This document shows positions 22,084-31,120 of a stretch of 64,000 nucleotides of DNA, piece after piece. The stretch's first letter is position 1. Each line of letters starts with the position of its first letter. Source of the stretch: Siphonodentalium dalli (taxonomy: Eukaryota > Mollusca > Scaphopoda > Gadilida > Siphonodentaliidae); the NCBI GenBank assembly GCA_032622095.1, contig CP136061.1, forward strand, positions 257,828,077 to 257,892,076, written 5' to 3'. The notes under the pieces were generated by a model. That model worked only from the letters and a program-made list of their open reading frames with translations. It did not search any database and was not told the DNA's origin. The position numbers were made by a program, and so were the translations under genes.

Positions 22084-25000
22084 GGACTCATTGCATCAAA
22101 AATTTCACCCCCACCCACCAACGCAACGCAATGAGTCCAATAACACATCAAATTAGCACAATATACAACCACAATCATAGATATGCTAAAGATCATCGAA
22201 CACACGAATCTCAAAAGCATAGAGTCTATAATTCACAACTGCAGTCCATTAATCATTACCCCACGCTACCACCAAACTGTCAAAACCAACGATATATTAA
22301 TTACCGTACGCGGCCTCCACTTGATCTCCCTCGCCACAGGCACGTAACACATACCACTTTCTGCCATAGCAGGTGTTCCTCTATGAAACCCAGATTTCAT
22401 AATTCTTCCAATAAGTCTATCTCACCACTTCTGGATTTAACCTTTCCTCCCCAATTTAAAACCCTGAATCGCCTTGAAAAGCCCAAGCACCAACACATTA
22501 CTAATTCTTACTCATCATCCAAAAGAAAATCAACATGCACCAGTTCTCGCGAATCACATTCCAATACTGCAATTAACCCTATAATACCACCAGTCAAACC
22601 CATACAACACACTATTCCAGTACTTAAATATCCAAGTGATATGACAGATGGTGCTCTAAACCAAACACCATGCTCAACTATCATTAAAATACACAAACAA
22701 CGGATTAGATCACTATTAGACTCCGGGGCAACCACCAGTTGCTTGAAATACGACATTTATAGATCCATGCCAAATCGACCACCTTTAATTAAAGAACATG
22801 TGTTACTCACATCAGCCGATGGTACACCAATGAAAGTTTTTGGATCCACACATCTCACATTTAGAATCGGAAAAGTCATTCTTACTCACAAATTTGTCAT
22901 ATGTGCAACCTTGTCACGTCCTTGCATTTTAGGGCGCGATTTTATGAAACAACACAGTATTAGACTTTACTTTGATCTAAACAAATTCAGAATACAGAAT
23001 CAATTATACCCGATGTTAAGGGATGGTCACATTGCATCACTCATCCGATCAACAAATAACGTTTCATTATCACCCCACTCATGCGCCATCATAACAGGCA
23101 GACTCATAGGGCCAAATGATATGTTTAACACACCTATAATCCGAATAGGCAAAGGTAACATGTCCATTTTCGAACACGAACCAAATGTACATGTAACCGA
23201 CACGCTAGCAGATGCAAATAATCCCAATATTTGCGTCATGATAGAAAACCAATCGGCGTCACATATGTCCATTAAGAAAGGCCGTGTGATAGCACAAGCA
23301 TTTGGCACTCAAGAGCAAATGATATGCACGGCATCCGATGAGCAAAACATTAACTCATCTCCGCCAAACAAACACAGTATAAACACCATAGGTGACCGGC
23401 AAGACATTAACCCTCCAGTCACCAAGACTCAACCTATATCTGTCAATGATATTGTGGCACCTCAACACCTTAAACAGCAGATATTGCAACTAGTATCACA
23501 ATACCCTGATGTTTTTACAAATGACATAAACAAGATAGGATATTGTCCAAAAATTAAAATGAAAATCGACCTCAAACCAAATACTTTACCTATTTTTTGC
23601 AAAAAATATCCGACACCACTGAACAAACAACGAATTATGGCTGCTGAGATAAAAAAATTATTAGATGCAGACATTATTAGACCAACGGCCCACTCATCGT
23701 GGGGATTTCCCAGTCTCCTCATACGCAAAGCCACACCCAATCCCGATGGTACTCCCAATTATCGATTGGTAATCGATCTCAGAAAACTCAATGATGTTTC
23801 CATTCCATTAAAATGGTCTATGCCTAGTTTTACAGAAATATCGTCCAAGTTACTCGGCTCAACTATTTTCAGTATCTTTGATTTATCAAATGCTTATCAT
23901 GTTATTGGAGTCGTACCCGAAGATGTTCCCATATTAACTATGAATACGTCCGAAGGACAATACAGTTATCAAAGAGCCCCGATGGGATATGTCTCGAGCT
24001 CAGGGTATTTTTTAAAACTCATGAACATGGCCCTACACGATTTACCATTTGTAGAAGGATTTGTCGATGACCTGATCTGTCATAGCTCCGATCCTCAAAC
24101 GCATATACAGCAGCTCACAAAATTATTTGACAGACTCAGGGAATACGGCTTAATAGTTAAACTATCAAAATCTAAATTTTGCCAACCACAAGTTAAATTT
24201 TTAGGGCATATTATTTCTGACAAGGGCACATCCCCTGACCCTGAAAAAATTTCAATTATCAAGTCTTTACCACCTCCGAAATCAGTTAAAGAAGTCCGCA
24301 GATTACTGGGAATTCTTAATTTTTACAGGTCATATTCTCCTACTTTCGCATCGACGGCATTGCCTTTAATCAAACTCACAGCCAAATATGCTAAATTTGT
24401 GTGGGATGCGCCGTGCCAAACAGCGTTCGACGCGCTTAAAGAAAGCTTAGCAACCGCCCCCATCTTAGCTTACCCAAATCCCGACAAACTGTTCATTCTG
24501 ACAGTAGATGCATCTATACATAGTATCGGGGCGATACTATCACAATATGCTCATAGCCAAGATGATAAACACGTTGAACTACCAATCGCGTTCGCCAGTA
24601 AAAAACTTAACAAATCACAAAGGAATTATTCTGTCACGGAAAAAGAAGCATTCGCGATATATACGTTTGCAAGGCAATTTAAATTTTACTTACAAGGATC
24701 CCAAGTAGAGATTAAAACAGATCACTTACCCCTCATCCACATGTTTAAAAAACAGGATCTGATAAACACAAAAATTCAAAAATGGTTTTTGGAAATATCA
24801 GCATTGAACCCAAAAATTACTTATATTAAAGGCACGAACAATGTTACGGCAGATTTTTGCAGTCGGATAAACCCCGACACACACCCGTGCATCAATTCTT
24901 GCACCGATAGCGACCCAAATCCACCCACCAATCCCCTTGTACAGGATATTAATATACTTGACATGAAAGATATTCAGGAATTTTCAAAACAAAAAAAACA

Positions 25001-25913
25001 ACCAAAACAGAAAACGGATTCCGAACCACCAGTTGATCTCGACGACAGCCCGGTCCTTCCTCCTATAACTAATATAAGAGATGAACAATCAGGAGACCAC
25101 ACAATCTCCGAGATTATCAAACAAATGCAATCAACAAATATACCCGAAAAATTAGCAAAAACCTTTATTCTCAAAGATGGTATCCTACACTATATATCAA
25201 TATATAATGACATACCTAAATTACGTATATATATAACGGACAAAATAGCACAAGAAGTTATATCCCAATATCACAGTCTCGGCCATAGAGCGGTACAATC
25301 GCTATACGCGACAATACGGAACAGATATTACACACCTCAGTTGTTTGCAAAAATTGTCACATACATAAACAATTGTCATACATGCCGACAACGAAATGCT
25401 TATAATCCAAAAATCCCGCTTCAACCAGTCACTGCCCCATCAAGGCCAGGACAACTCATAGCTATCGATCTTATGGGACCATTTTCCCCCAAAACACAGT
25501 CAGGAAATAGATTTATCTTAACTATTATTGATCAATTTTCATTACATACTTTAGCATACGCATTACCTAACAAAATGGTGGATACAATTTTAGAAAGATT
25601 GAATTCAGAGTATTTCACTTTATTTGGATCAGTTGAAGAAATATTAACAGATAATGGGTCCGAGTTTGCAAACTCTACCTTCACTGAATTTTGTAAATAT
25701 TACCATATCAACCACCGCCTCACTTCGTTCTACAGACCCCAAAGTAACGGTAAATCAGAACGTTCGCATAGAAGCCTAGCATCAATCATTTCAACAATCA
25801 CCCAAGCAAATGTAGAAAATTGGGACCTATATCTAAATTATGCATCACAAGCAATGAACTTCCATTGTTCCAGTGTACATACACATTCACCATTTTTTCT
25901 AACATTTTTTTAG
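22080..25913 (+). CDS. pol: Pol polyprotein (PR-RT-RNase H-integrase), truncated by frameshift
   Basis: 1277 codons. The first 180 residues are basic and poorly conserved. The aspartic protease has DSGAT at 214-218. Reverse transcriptase follows, with catalytic Asp in FDLSNAY (601) and the FVDD box (Asp 663-664). RNase H has Asp810 (TVDAS), Glu856 (TEKEAF), Asp881 (KTDH) and a late Asp in VTADF. Integrase has an HHCC zinc finger (His1065, His1069, Cys1099, Cys1102) and a DD35E triad at Asp1130, Asp1191 and Glu1227. This order and the sequence motifs are Ty3/gypsy. The frame meets TAG at 25911-25913 directly after a run of seven T, about 50 residues past the catalytic Glu; the homologous continuation is in the +1 frame. 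All catalytic residues are present, but the integrase C-terminal domain is detached. Confidence 0.95.
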   Translation: MRTHCIKNFTPTHQRNAMSPITHQISTIYNHNHRYAKDHRTHESQKHRVYNSQLQSINHYPTLPPNCQNQRYINYRTRPPLDLPRHRHVTHTTFCHSRCSSMKPRFHNSSNKSISPLLDLTFPPQFKTLNRLEKPKHQHITNSYSSSKRKSTCTSSRESHSNTAINPIIPPVKPIQHTIPVLKYPSDMTDGALNQTPCSTIIKIHKQRIRSLLDSGATTSCLKYDIYRSMPNRPPLIKEHVLLTSADGTPMKVFGSTHLTFRIGKVILTHKFVICATLSRPCILGRDFMKQHSIRLYFDLNKFRIQNQLYPMLRDGHIASLIRSTNNVSLSPHSCAIITGRLIGPNDMFNTPIIRIGKGNMSIFEHEPNVHVTDTLADANNPNICVMIENQSASHMSIKKGRVIAQAFGTQEQMICTASDEQNINSSPPNKHSINTIGDRQDINPPVTKTQPISVNDIVAPQHLKQQILQLVSQYPDVFTNDINKIGYCPKIKMKIDLKPNTLPIFCKKYPTPLNKQRIMAAEIKKLLDADIIRPTAHSSWGFPSLLIRKATPNPDGTPNYRLVIDLRKLNDVSIPLKWSMPSFTEISSKLLGSTIFSIFDLSNAYHVIGVVPEDVPILTMNTSEGQYSYQRAPMGYVSSSGYFLKLMNMALHDLPFVEGFVDDLICHSSDPQTHIQQLTKLFDRLREYGLIVKLSKSKFCQPQVKFLGHIISDKGTSPDPEKISIIKSLPPPKSVKEVRRLLGILNFYRSYSPTFASTALPLIKLTAKYAKFVWDAPCQTAFDALKESLATAPILAYPNPDKLFILTVDASIHSIGAILSQYAHSQDDKHVELPIAFASKKLNKSQRNYSVTEKEAFAIYTFARQFKFYLQGSQVEIKTDHLPLIHMFKKQDLINTKIQKWFLEISALNPKITYIKGTNNVTADFCSRINPDTHPCINSCTDSDPNPPTNPLVQDINILDMKDIQEFSKQKKQPKQKTDSEPPVDLDDSPVLPPITNIRDEQSGDHTISEIIKQMQSTNIPEKLAKTFILKDGILHYISIYNDIPKLRIYITDKIAQEVISQYHSLGHRAVQSLYATIRNRYYTPQLFAKIVTYINNCHTCRQRNAYNPKIPLQPVTAPSRPGQLIAIDLMGPFSPKTQSGNRFILTIIDQFSLHTLAYALPNKMVDTILERLNSEYFTLFGSVEEILTDNGSEFANSTFTEFCKYYHINHRLTSFYRPQSNGKSERSHRSLASIISTITQANVENWDLYLNYASQAMNFHCSSVHTHSPFFLTFF
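25905..25913 (+). other. One-base frameshift in a T7 run of pol
   Basis: Seven T residues (25905-25911) precede AG, producing an in-frame TAG. The +1 frame is open from 25912 to 26829 and carries the rest of integrase. Homopolymer slippage in the genome or a base-calling error is the simplest cause. A programmed +1 shift at TTT TAG is possible, because the P-site codon could re-pair on TTT. Confidence 0.85.
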
Positions 25914-26829
25914 AGAACCACAGATAAGCATAGACCGAATTTTAACACACAGAGAAAAGTATTTAGGAGAGGATTTTTTAGCCACCACGCTTCAAAATCA
26001 ACACATTATTTTTAAAACTACAAAATCTCTTCTCGAAACAGCCTCTCGCAACCACAAACAGAACAAAGGTGGATCTATTCCAACCTTTAAAATAGGCCAA
26101 TCCGTCTATTACAAAATCCACCAACCAAATCACAAATTTTCATTTAAATATGAGCCGTTTTGGCGTATCTTGAAACAGACAGGCCCCATATCTTACATAT
26201 TAAGACATGACCTATCTGCTAAATTAACAAAATCACATGCTAAACACATCAAACCATCCCCCATTGATTGGCCTACACCTCAAATTCCCAATCACTTAAA
26301 AAATAAACGACATAATCGATTTGCATTTCCACCGAGTGAAGCCAGTGTCGATAATAATAGCTCTCAATCCACTTTGGAATCAGACGATGACCTCAAAACC
26401 ACGGCAATTAAGCGCGCTCAACTTGAGCGCTCAAACACAGACGACAGCTCTTCAATACCATTGGCTGAATTAGCCAACAGACTCATGGCTTCGAAACATT
26501 TTAATAAAACAGACAGCCAATCACCCCCGGATTTATCACCCAGCGACCAATCTAGGCCCCAAACACAGGAACCAAATGTCATAAAACACAAATTAATTAC
26601 ACAAAATTCTTATAGTACGACGCCAGACACAAAATCGGATCGCGCAGATAACAAACGCGGCCGGCATCGTAAAATATATTCACCATACTCCAAACACACG
26701 CCTAAAGATTCATCGTTTTCTAATTCCTTCCAATATACATCACCCGACAGCCGTTCGACAAATTGGTCAAACGAAAGTACGGAAACATATGATTTATATC
26801 AGATGACAACTGATATCGAACATTCATAG
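25912..26829 (+). pseudogene. pol: Integrase C-terminal region in the shifted frame
   Basis: About 305 codons are open in the +1 frame relative to pol; the first internal ATG is at 26170. The part near 26140-26250 carries the GPY/F-type module of Ty3/gypsy integrases (YEPFWRILKQTGPISYILRH, then HAKHIKPSP). After it comes a long Ser/Asp/Lys-rich low-complexity tail, with no chromodomain visible. In this copy the region lacks its own start, so it is reachable only if the frameshift is a sequencing artefact or is bypassed in translation. Confidence 0.85.
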
Positions 26830-28206
26830 TCATGTATCAAAGTATCTCACAATCACTAATGATAGATAATTTACATAACTTTTATTAATATTATATAAAA
26901 CAGGTCTTACAAAGGCATAACCCTACTGCACCCAAACGATAAACTTCGTTCATACCAGTGGTATGATCATTAAACAGGGCATCATCTCGTTTCCCAAATC
27001 TCTAATTCAATTATCGCTAACAGGTGTGCATTGAGTCATGATGCCGAAGTAAATTTAACCGACATGTAATATATATCTTTCGCTAATGACTGACACTCGG
27101 CGTCTTTGAATAAATTGTTTATTCACGAAACATGCCAATATGTCGATCATTGTCTCTCGCACCAATCTCCGAAATATCGCAAAATCCCGTTCATGACTCA
27201 GTTACATCTTCATTCCCTCCAATATGCTTAACTCAATCATATATTCATTGACATAGCAAACGAATCCTACAATACAATATATATTATACAGTAGGTTATA
27301 CAGTGATCACGGCATATTTCCCTCAATACCACCCCCCCCCACTCCTGCCAAACAACGCTCTTTATCATAAGAACGATTGGTACAGAAACCACGGCATATT
27401 ATCCCTCAATGTAGACACCCCCACCCACCAACGCCACAATACACTATATATATTATATAGTAGTTGATACAATAATCACGGCATATTTCCCTCAATATCA
27501 CCCCCCCAATACCGCCACAAAACGCTCTTCATTATAGAGCGATTGGTACATAAACCACGGCATTTATCCCATCAACAACACTTCCCCAATCCCTATCTCA
27601 TTGTAACGGACATTTGTCCGACCTTATTTTAGGTCATGACACCCTAAAACTGCCACTAAACGCCTTTTGTTATATGGCGTGTGGAATATTAACCACGGCA
27701 TGCATCACCCAGATATTCAGTATTTCCCAATCCTAATATGAAAGTCACCATTACACCGCCCCCCCCCCCTCGAACAAACAAACGCTCTTCATTCTAAAAC
27801 TTAGATAACCCAATCAATAACAGTATTGAACTCTTGGCAGCGGTCTAATAATATATTTATCTCTTTACATTTCAACCAATCTTAGACTATAATTAAATAA
27901 TCTTTGGCGATTTAGCACGTTTACAAAAGTTACTCTTTGTATCTCAACCAATATTAACACCTTTGGGCCATTACCACGATTACAACAATAACAACAACAA
28001 CAACAACAACAAAAAAAATACATTTCTTTTCACTGAATTTATCAGCAAGATGTTATTTCTACAGGCTAACACGGTGAATAACCACAAAAACAATTCAATT
28101 CATGTTATTGTTGGCTAAACACCGTGCCAGCTTGCAGAATGCAAGCCAGCTCTTGATCCAGGGACGGTCCGAATTCTTCAGGGGCAGCAGTCACACCAAC
28201 ATCTTC
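26830..28206 (+). other. Non-coding pol-env interval, first part
   Basis: No sense ORF of note. It contains C-runs at about 27330, 27500 and 27760, a degenerate hairpin repeat (27296-27720) and a CAA/ACA-type triplet tract near 27985-28010. It forms the 3' side of antisense ORF A. Confidence 0.5.
27296..27720 (+). repeat. Degenerate tandem repeat with recurrent hairpins
   Basis: The block ACCACGGCAT followed by TTATCCCTCAAT-like sequence recurs at irregular spacing of about 90-180 bp, interleaved with hairpins after AAACGC. These are CGCTCT-loop-AGAGCG (near 27530), ACGCC-loop-GGCGT (near 27660) and CGCTCTT-loop-AAGAACG with one mismatch (near 27356). The stems differ in sequence but keep pairing, which hints at selection on RNA structure. 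Confidence 0.6.
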
Positions 28207-28482
28207 TTATAGCACTCTCCGATGTTGGCTCCATAGGTCTATTATCCTCTGCCTCTCATCTCTAATCTCCAGCCGGAGATTTATCACCTTGTGGCATCGT
28301 TCTAATTCAGACACGGTACTCAAATACCGTGACCAATCTATACTGGTCCCTCCAGCCAGGCACACAGCAACTATAACATCATAAAATGCCAATATGTGAT
28401 CCACATATTGCATTGTTACCTCATATTGGCTCGTTTCTAACACAGCAACCTCAGCCTCCAAAAATCGCAGGTAATCAGACAT
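28207..28482 (-). CDS. Antisense ORF A inside the LTR element
   Basis: 91 codons on the strand opposite gag, pol and env. I start at the ATG at 28482 (MSDYLRFLEAEV), with A at -3, because a TATA box (TATATAAG, 28527-28534) lies 45-52 nt upstream. The longer open frame begins with GTG just inside that TATA. The C-terminal 30 residues (ERCHKVINLRLEIRDERQRI then IDLWS) are clearly homologous to antisense ORF B: 17 of 28 aligned positions are identical by eye, and the MS..L..LE start is also shared. The protein is helical and charged with one hydrophobic stretch (DHILAFYDVIVAVCLAG). No known family is recognised. Paralogy to a second antisense frame 2 kb away argues strongly that it is coding. 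Confidence 0.72.
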   Translation of the reverse strand: MSDYLRFLEAEVAVLETSQYEVTMQYVDHILAFYDVIVAVCLAGGTSIDWSRYLSTVSELERCHKVINLRLEIRDERQRIIDLWSQHRRVL

Positions 28483-28526
28483 AATGAAAATTATGTCAGA
28501 AATAACCCTTGTCGATATTCCCACAT

Positions 28527-28548
28527 CTTATATACTTATCTCATATTG
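28527..28548 (-). promoter_or_regulatory. Antisense promoter A (TATA, CCAAT)
   Basis: On the minus strand TATATAAG (28534-28527) is preceded closely by CCAATATG. A start site about 30 nt downstream would fall near 28500, just ahead of the ATG at 28482. The layout matches antisense ORF B. Confidence 0.5.
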
Positions 28549-30476
28549 GCAGATAGCGTCCGTATGGAATCGGGACGCTGTGCCAAACCAAGCAAGCACT
28601 CTCGAAGATTCCCGAGGGACATGCTAGGCACTATCTATCTCAAATATATATTACAAACCCCTGTCCCCGCTAACATCTAACCAGCTATCAAGCGATATCT
28701 CTTCGATACATCTAAACATAATATCCAATGATAAATAAACACACTAAACATCATCTAATAATCAGATATAACTCAATGCTGGCAAGTCCAGTGTGCATCG
28801 GTGCACCATGCACACAGGGCTAAAACTTGCTTCCCTCAAAAAAATAAAATAAATAAATACAATAAAAATATGTTACACAAGTATCATATCAATAAATAGG
28901 AATATTTCAACATAAACTAATAACATAAACAAACATTACCCAGCCAATTTTTCTGCCTCATAACATAACCAAAACTATCCATAATTATTCATCAAACTCA
29001 AATAATCCTATTTAGATGAAATAATTAACCAAGGTTCACAACCTCACAAGTGTATCATAATAACAAACTTAAGTGACACACACACACCAATTATTACGAC
29101 ATGAACACCGATAGGTGAACCTTCCTTAACGATTTAGTACGCTTACCCCCCCCCCCCACGTATCTAGTGAGATACAATTCCCCATCCAATTCCCATGATA
29201 CCCGAACGCCCTTCCACAAGAAAATCTCCAAATACAACGTACATGTTAACGGCCAATCAAGACCCAGTTAACTTAACATGTATAGAACACACAGTGCACA
29301 ATCGTGCATAACAATCCCAGATACATGTACAGAGCTAACTGAAGCTCACTCTTACATACATGTAACGCGCAATACACGGACCCCACATGCATCTATATCG
29401 TGCATAAAACAAAAATCCAATACACGTGAACACGAAATTCACGTACAAACTTCACCCAATACCGCCGCTTACCAAAATGTGCATATACAGTGCCAAAATA
29501 GGCTCACCATGTGCACTTTATCCCAAACGACACAAATATTGTCAGTCCTTAAGCAATATTTTTCATATTCTTCCCTACCCCATATATTATTGTCAAATAT
29601 ACTTGCCAATGATTAACTGTCATTAATAACATATTCATATACGCCCTATATCGGATCTTATAACTCAAATTAACACATGTCCAACATCAGTTCATACTAC
29701 CATTACTATTCATTAAGGCGAAACGATGTATAGAACCCACGTATATAGAAGCATCAAGTTTCTTCATCCAAATCCCACACACGTACAATCATCGAGTTGT
29801 TCCAATAGGACAACGGAATACAAATTTCCGATATAATTTGTCCAGGAACAAAATATCACGTCAGAAACACATTTTGTTCAAATATATCAATACAATTAAA
29901 TAGGAACATACAATTACGATTCATATACAATGCTACCGATATAGATCACCATGCAAAATATCTCCCAACATGACAATATTGTATACATACCCCCCCCCCC
30001 CCCCCCCCCCACCGCCAAGATAACCAGAGCCGCGTGACAATGCGCGATCAAATATTATCATTACAATATAGATAGAACTACTATTCCATGCGTCAATTGC
30101 ACTCCCCTAATACTATACAATCAACAAAAATTTCCGCCAATAATCATGTCAAATATAGCAATAAGAACCTATATATAGCAGTACACAATACGCATTTATT
30201 CATATGCCTTTTGATATCCATATTGACATGACTGTTGGTATACCTACACCCTATGACACATACATTTTATAAATAATACAGCAACACTACTCGTCATTCA
30301 CATTCAGATGTCCATGTGATGTTTTCAATGAAACCAATCTTCATTATCACGATGTAGCCCACGTTAAATTATATAGGCACAAACAGCTATCAAAGATTGG
30401 GCCCATCTTTCTCCTTCACTCCTCCTGCCAAACCTCCTCAAATCTCCCCCATCAGCCGGCCCAACTCAACTCCGTC
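28549..30476 (+). other. Non-coding pol-env interval, second part
   Basis: AT-rich, with a C20 run at about 29991-30010 and a C9 run near 29149. TTTATT at 30195-30200 is a minus-strand AATAAA, 277 nt past the stop of antisense ORF B. The 112-codon sense frame at 29278 has no relative or start context and is probably chance. Confidence 0.5.
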
Positions 30477-30782
30477 TTACCAGTCAGTCTGTTCTTCCGA
30501 CCACAGAGCTATCAACCTTCTCCTCTCTTCCCTAATCTGCCTCCTCAAATTTAATACGAGGTAACACCTCTCATTTTCCTCCAGCCACAACGTACACAGA
30601 TATCGATCGCTCTTGGATGATACCCCAGTCCGGGCATGCTCATTTCCCCGCTCAAATTGATCGACTATCTGATCATTCACGTACGTCAGATATATCGAAT
30701 CGACGATCACCCCAAAATAACCTAGACCAGACGCCCTCGCATGGCTTAACTTACACTCTAACTCACTTAAAAGTTGACTCAT
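30477..30782 (-). CDS. Antisense ORF B inside the LTR element
   Basis: 101 codons, opposite in strand to the element's main genes. I choose the ATG at 30782 (MSQLLSELECKL, G at -3). The first in-frame ATG (30839) is part of the TATAAATG box itself, so it cannot lie in a transcript made from that box. The C-terminus (ERCYLVLNLRRQIREERRRL then IALWS) matches antisense ORF A, and the MS..L..LE start is shared. It is rich in Glu, Arg and Leu, probably helical, with no membrane segment. An AATAAA on this strand lies 277 nt downstream (30200-30195). Function is unknown. By position it could be a regulator encoded antisense, loosely analogous to retroviral antisense genes such as HBZ, but no sequence relation is claimed. 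Confidence 0.72.
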   Translation of the reverse strand: MSQLLSELECKLSHARASGLGYFGVIVDSIYLTYVNDQIVDQFERGNEHARTGVSSKSDRYLCTLWLEENERCYLVLNLRRQIREERRRLIALWSEEQTDW

Positions 30783-30838
30783 AACTGCAAAGATTGAAAG
30801 ACAGGCCCGTAATATTTTCCAGCCATCATACAAACGCA

Positions 30839-30930
30839 TTTATACCGCTATACCACTAATTACCTTCGTCGACATGCCTATCGCACGCAGCGCGGCTAAT
30901 TGGTACACACACTGGCATCGCGTGACGTCA
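30839..30930 (-). promoter_or_regulatory. Antisense promoter B (TATA, CRE palindrome)
   Basis: Minus-strand TATAAA at 30844-30839 lies about 60 nt upstream of the ATG at 30782. A perfect CRE palindrome TGACGTCA sits at 30923-30930, about 80 bp further upstream. Spacing of TATA to ATG is close to that of antisense ORF A. Confidence 0.5.
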
Positions 30931-31087
30931 TATTTCGTCGATTTCTGGGGGTACCCAGATACACAGTAAACAGTAAACTTACACCGGCCGAAAAATCTCA
31001 TTGATTAATCAAACCAGTTAACCCATATAAGCCATGCCCACGCGAATCTATCTTTATAATCAGATACCGGCTAACCCGCTAATACAC

Positions 31088-31107
31088 ACCTATATTTTTA
31101 CTTATAG
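31088..31107 (+). promoter_or_regulatory. Candidate splice acceptor before env
   Basis: A pyrimidine-rich TATATTTTTACTTATAG ends at 31107, 13 nt before the ATG at 31121 that begins the signal peptide. Together with the leader donor at 20344 it would create a spliced env message. Confidence 0.5.
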
Positions 31108-31120
31108 GGGTGCAAGCGAT

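Noticed and set aside
29278-29616. 112-codon sense frame in the pol-env interval
   Set aside because: Thr/His/Gln-rich, no relative among the element's other frames, no start context, overlapping open frames; likely chance.
31034-31120. First ATG of the env frame as the true start
   Set aside because: A splice acceptor lies between it and a second ATG that begins a proper signal peptide; the 29 extra residues would bury that signal.
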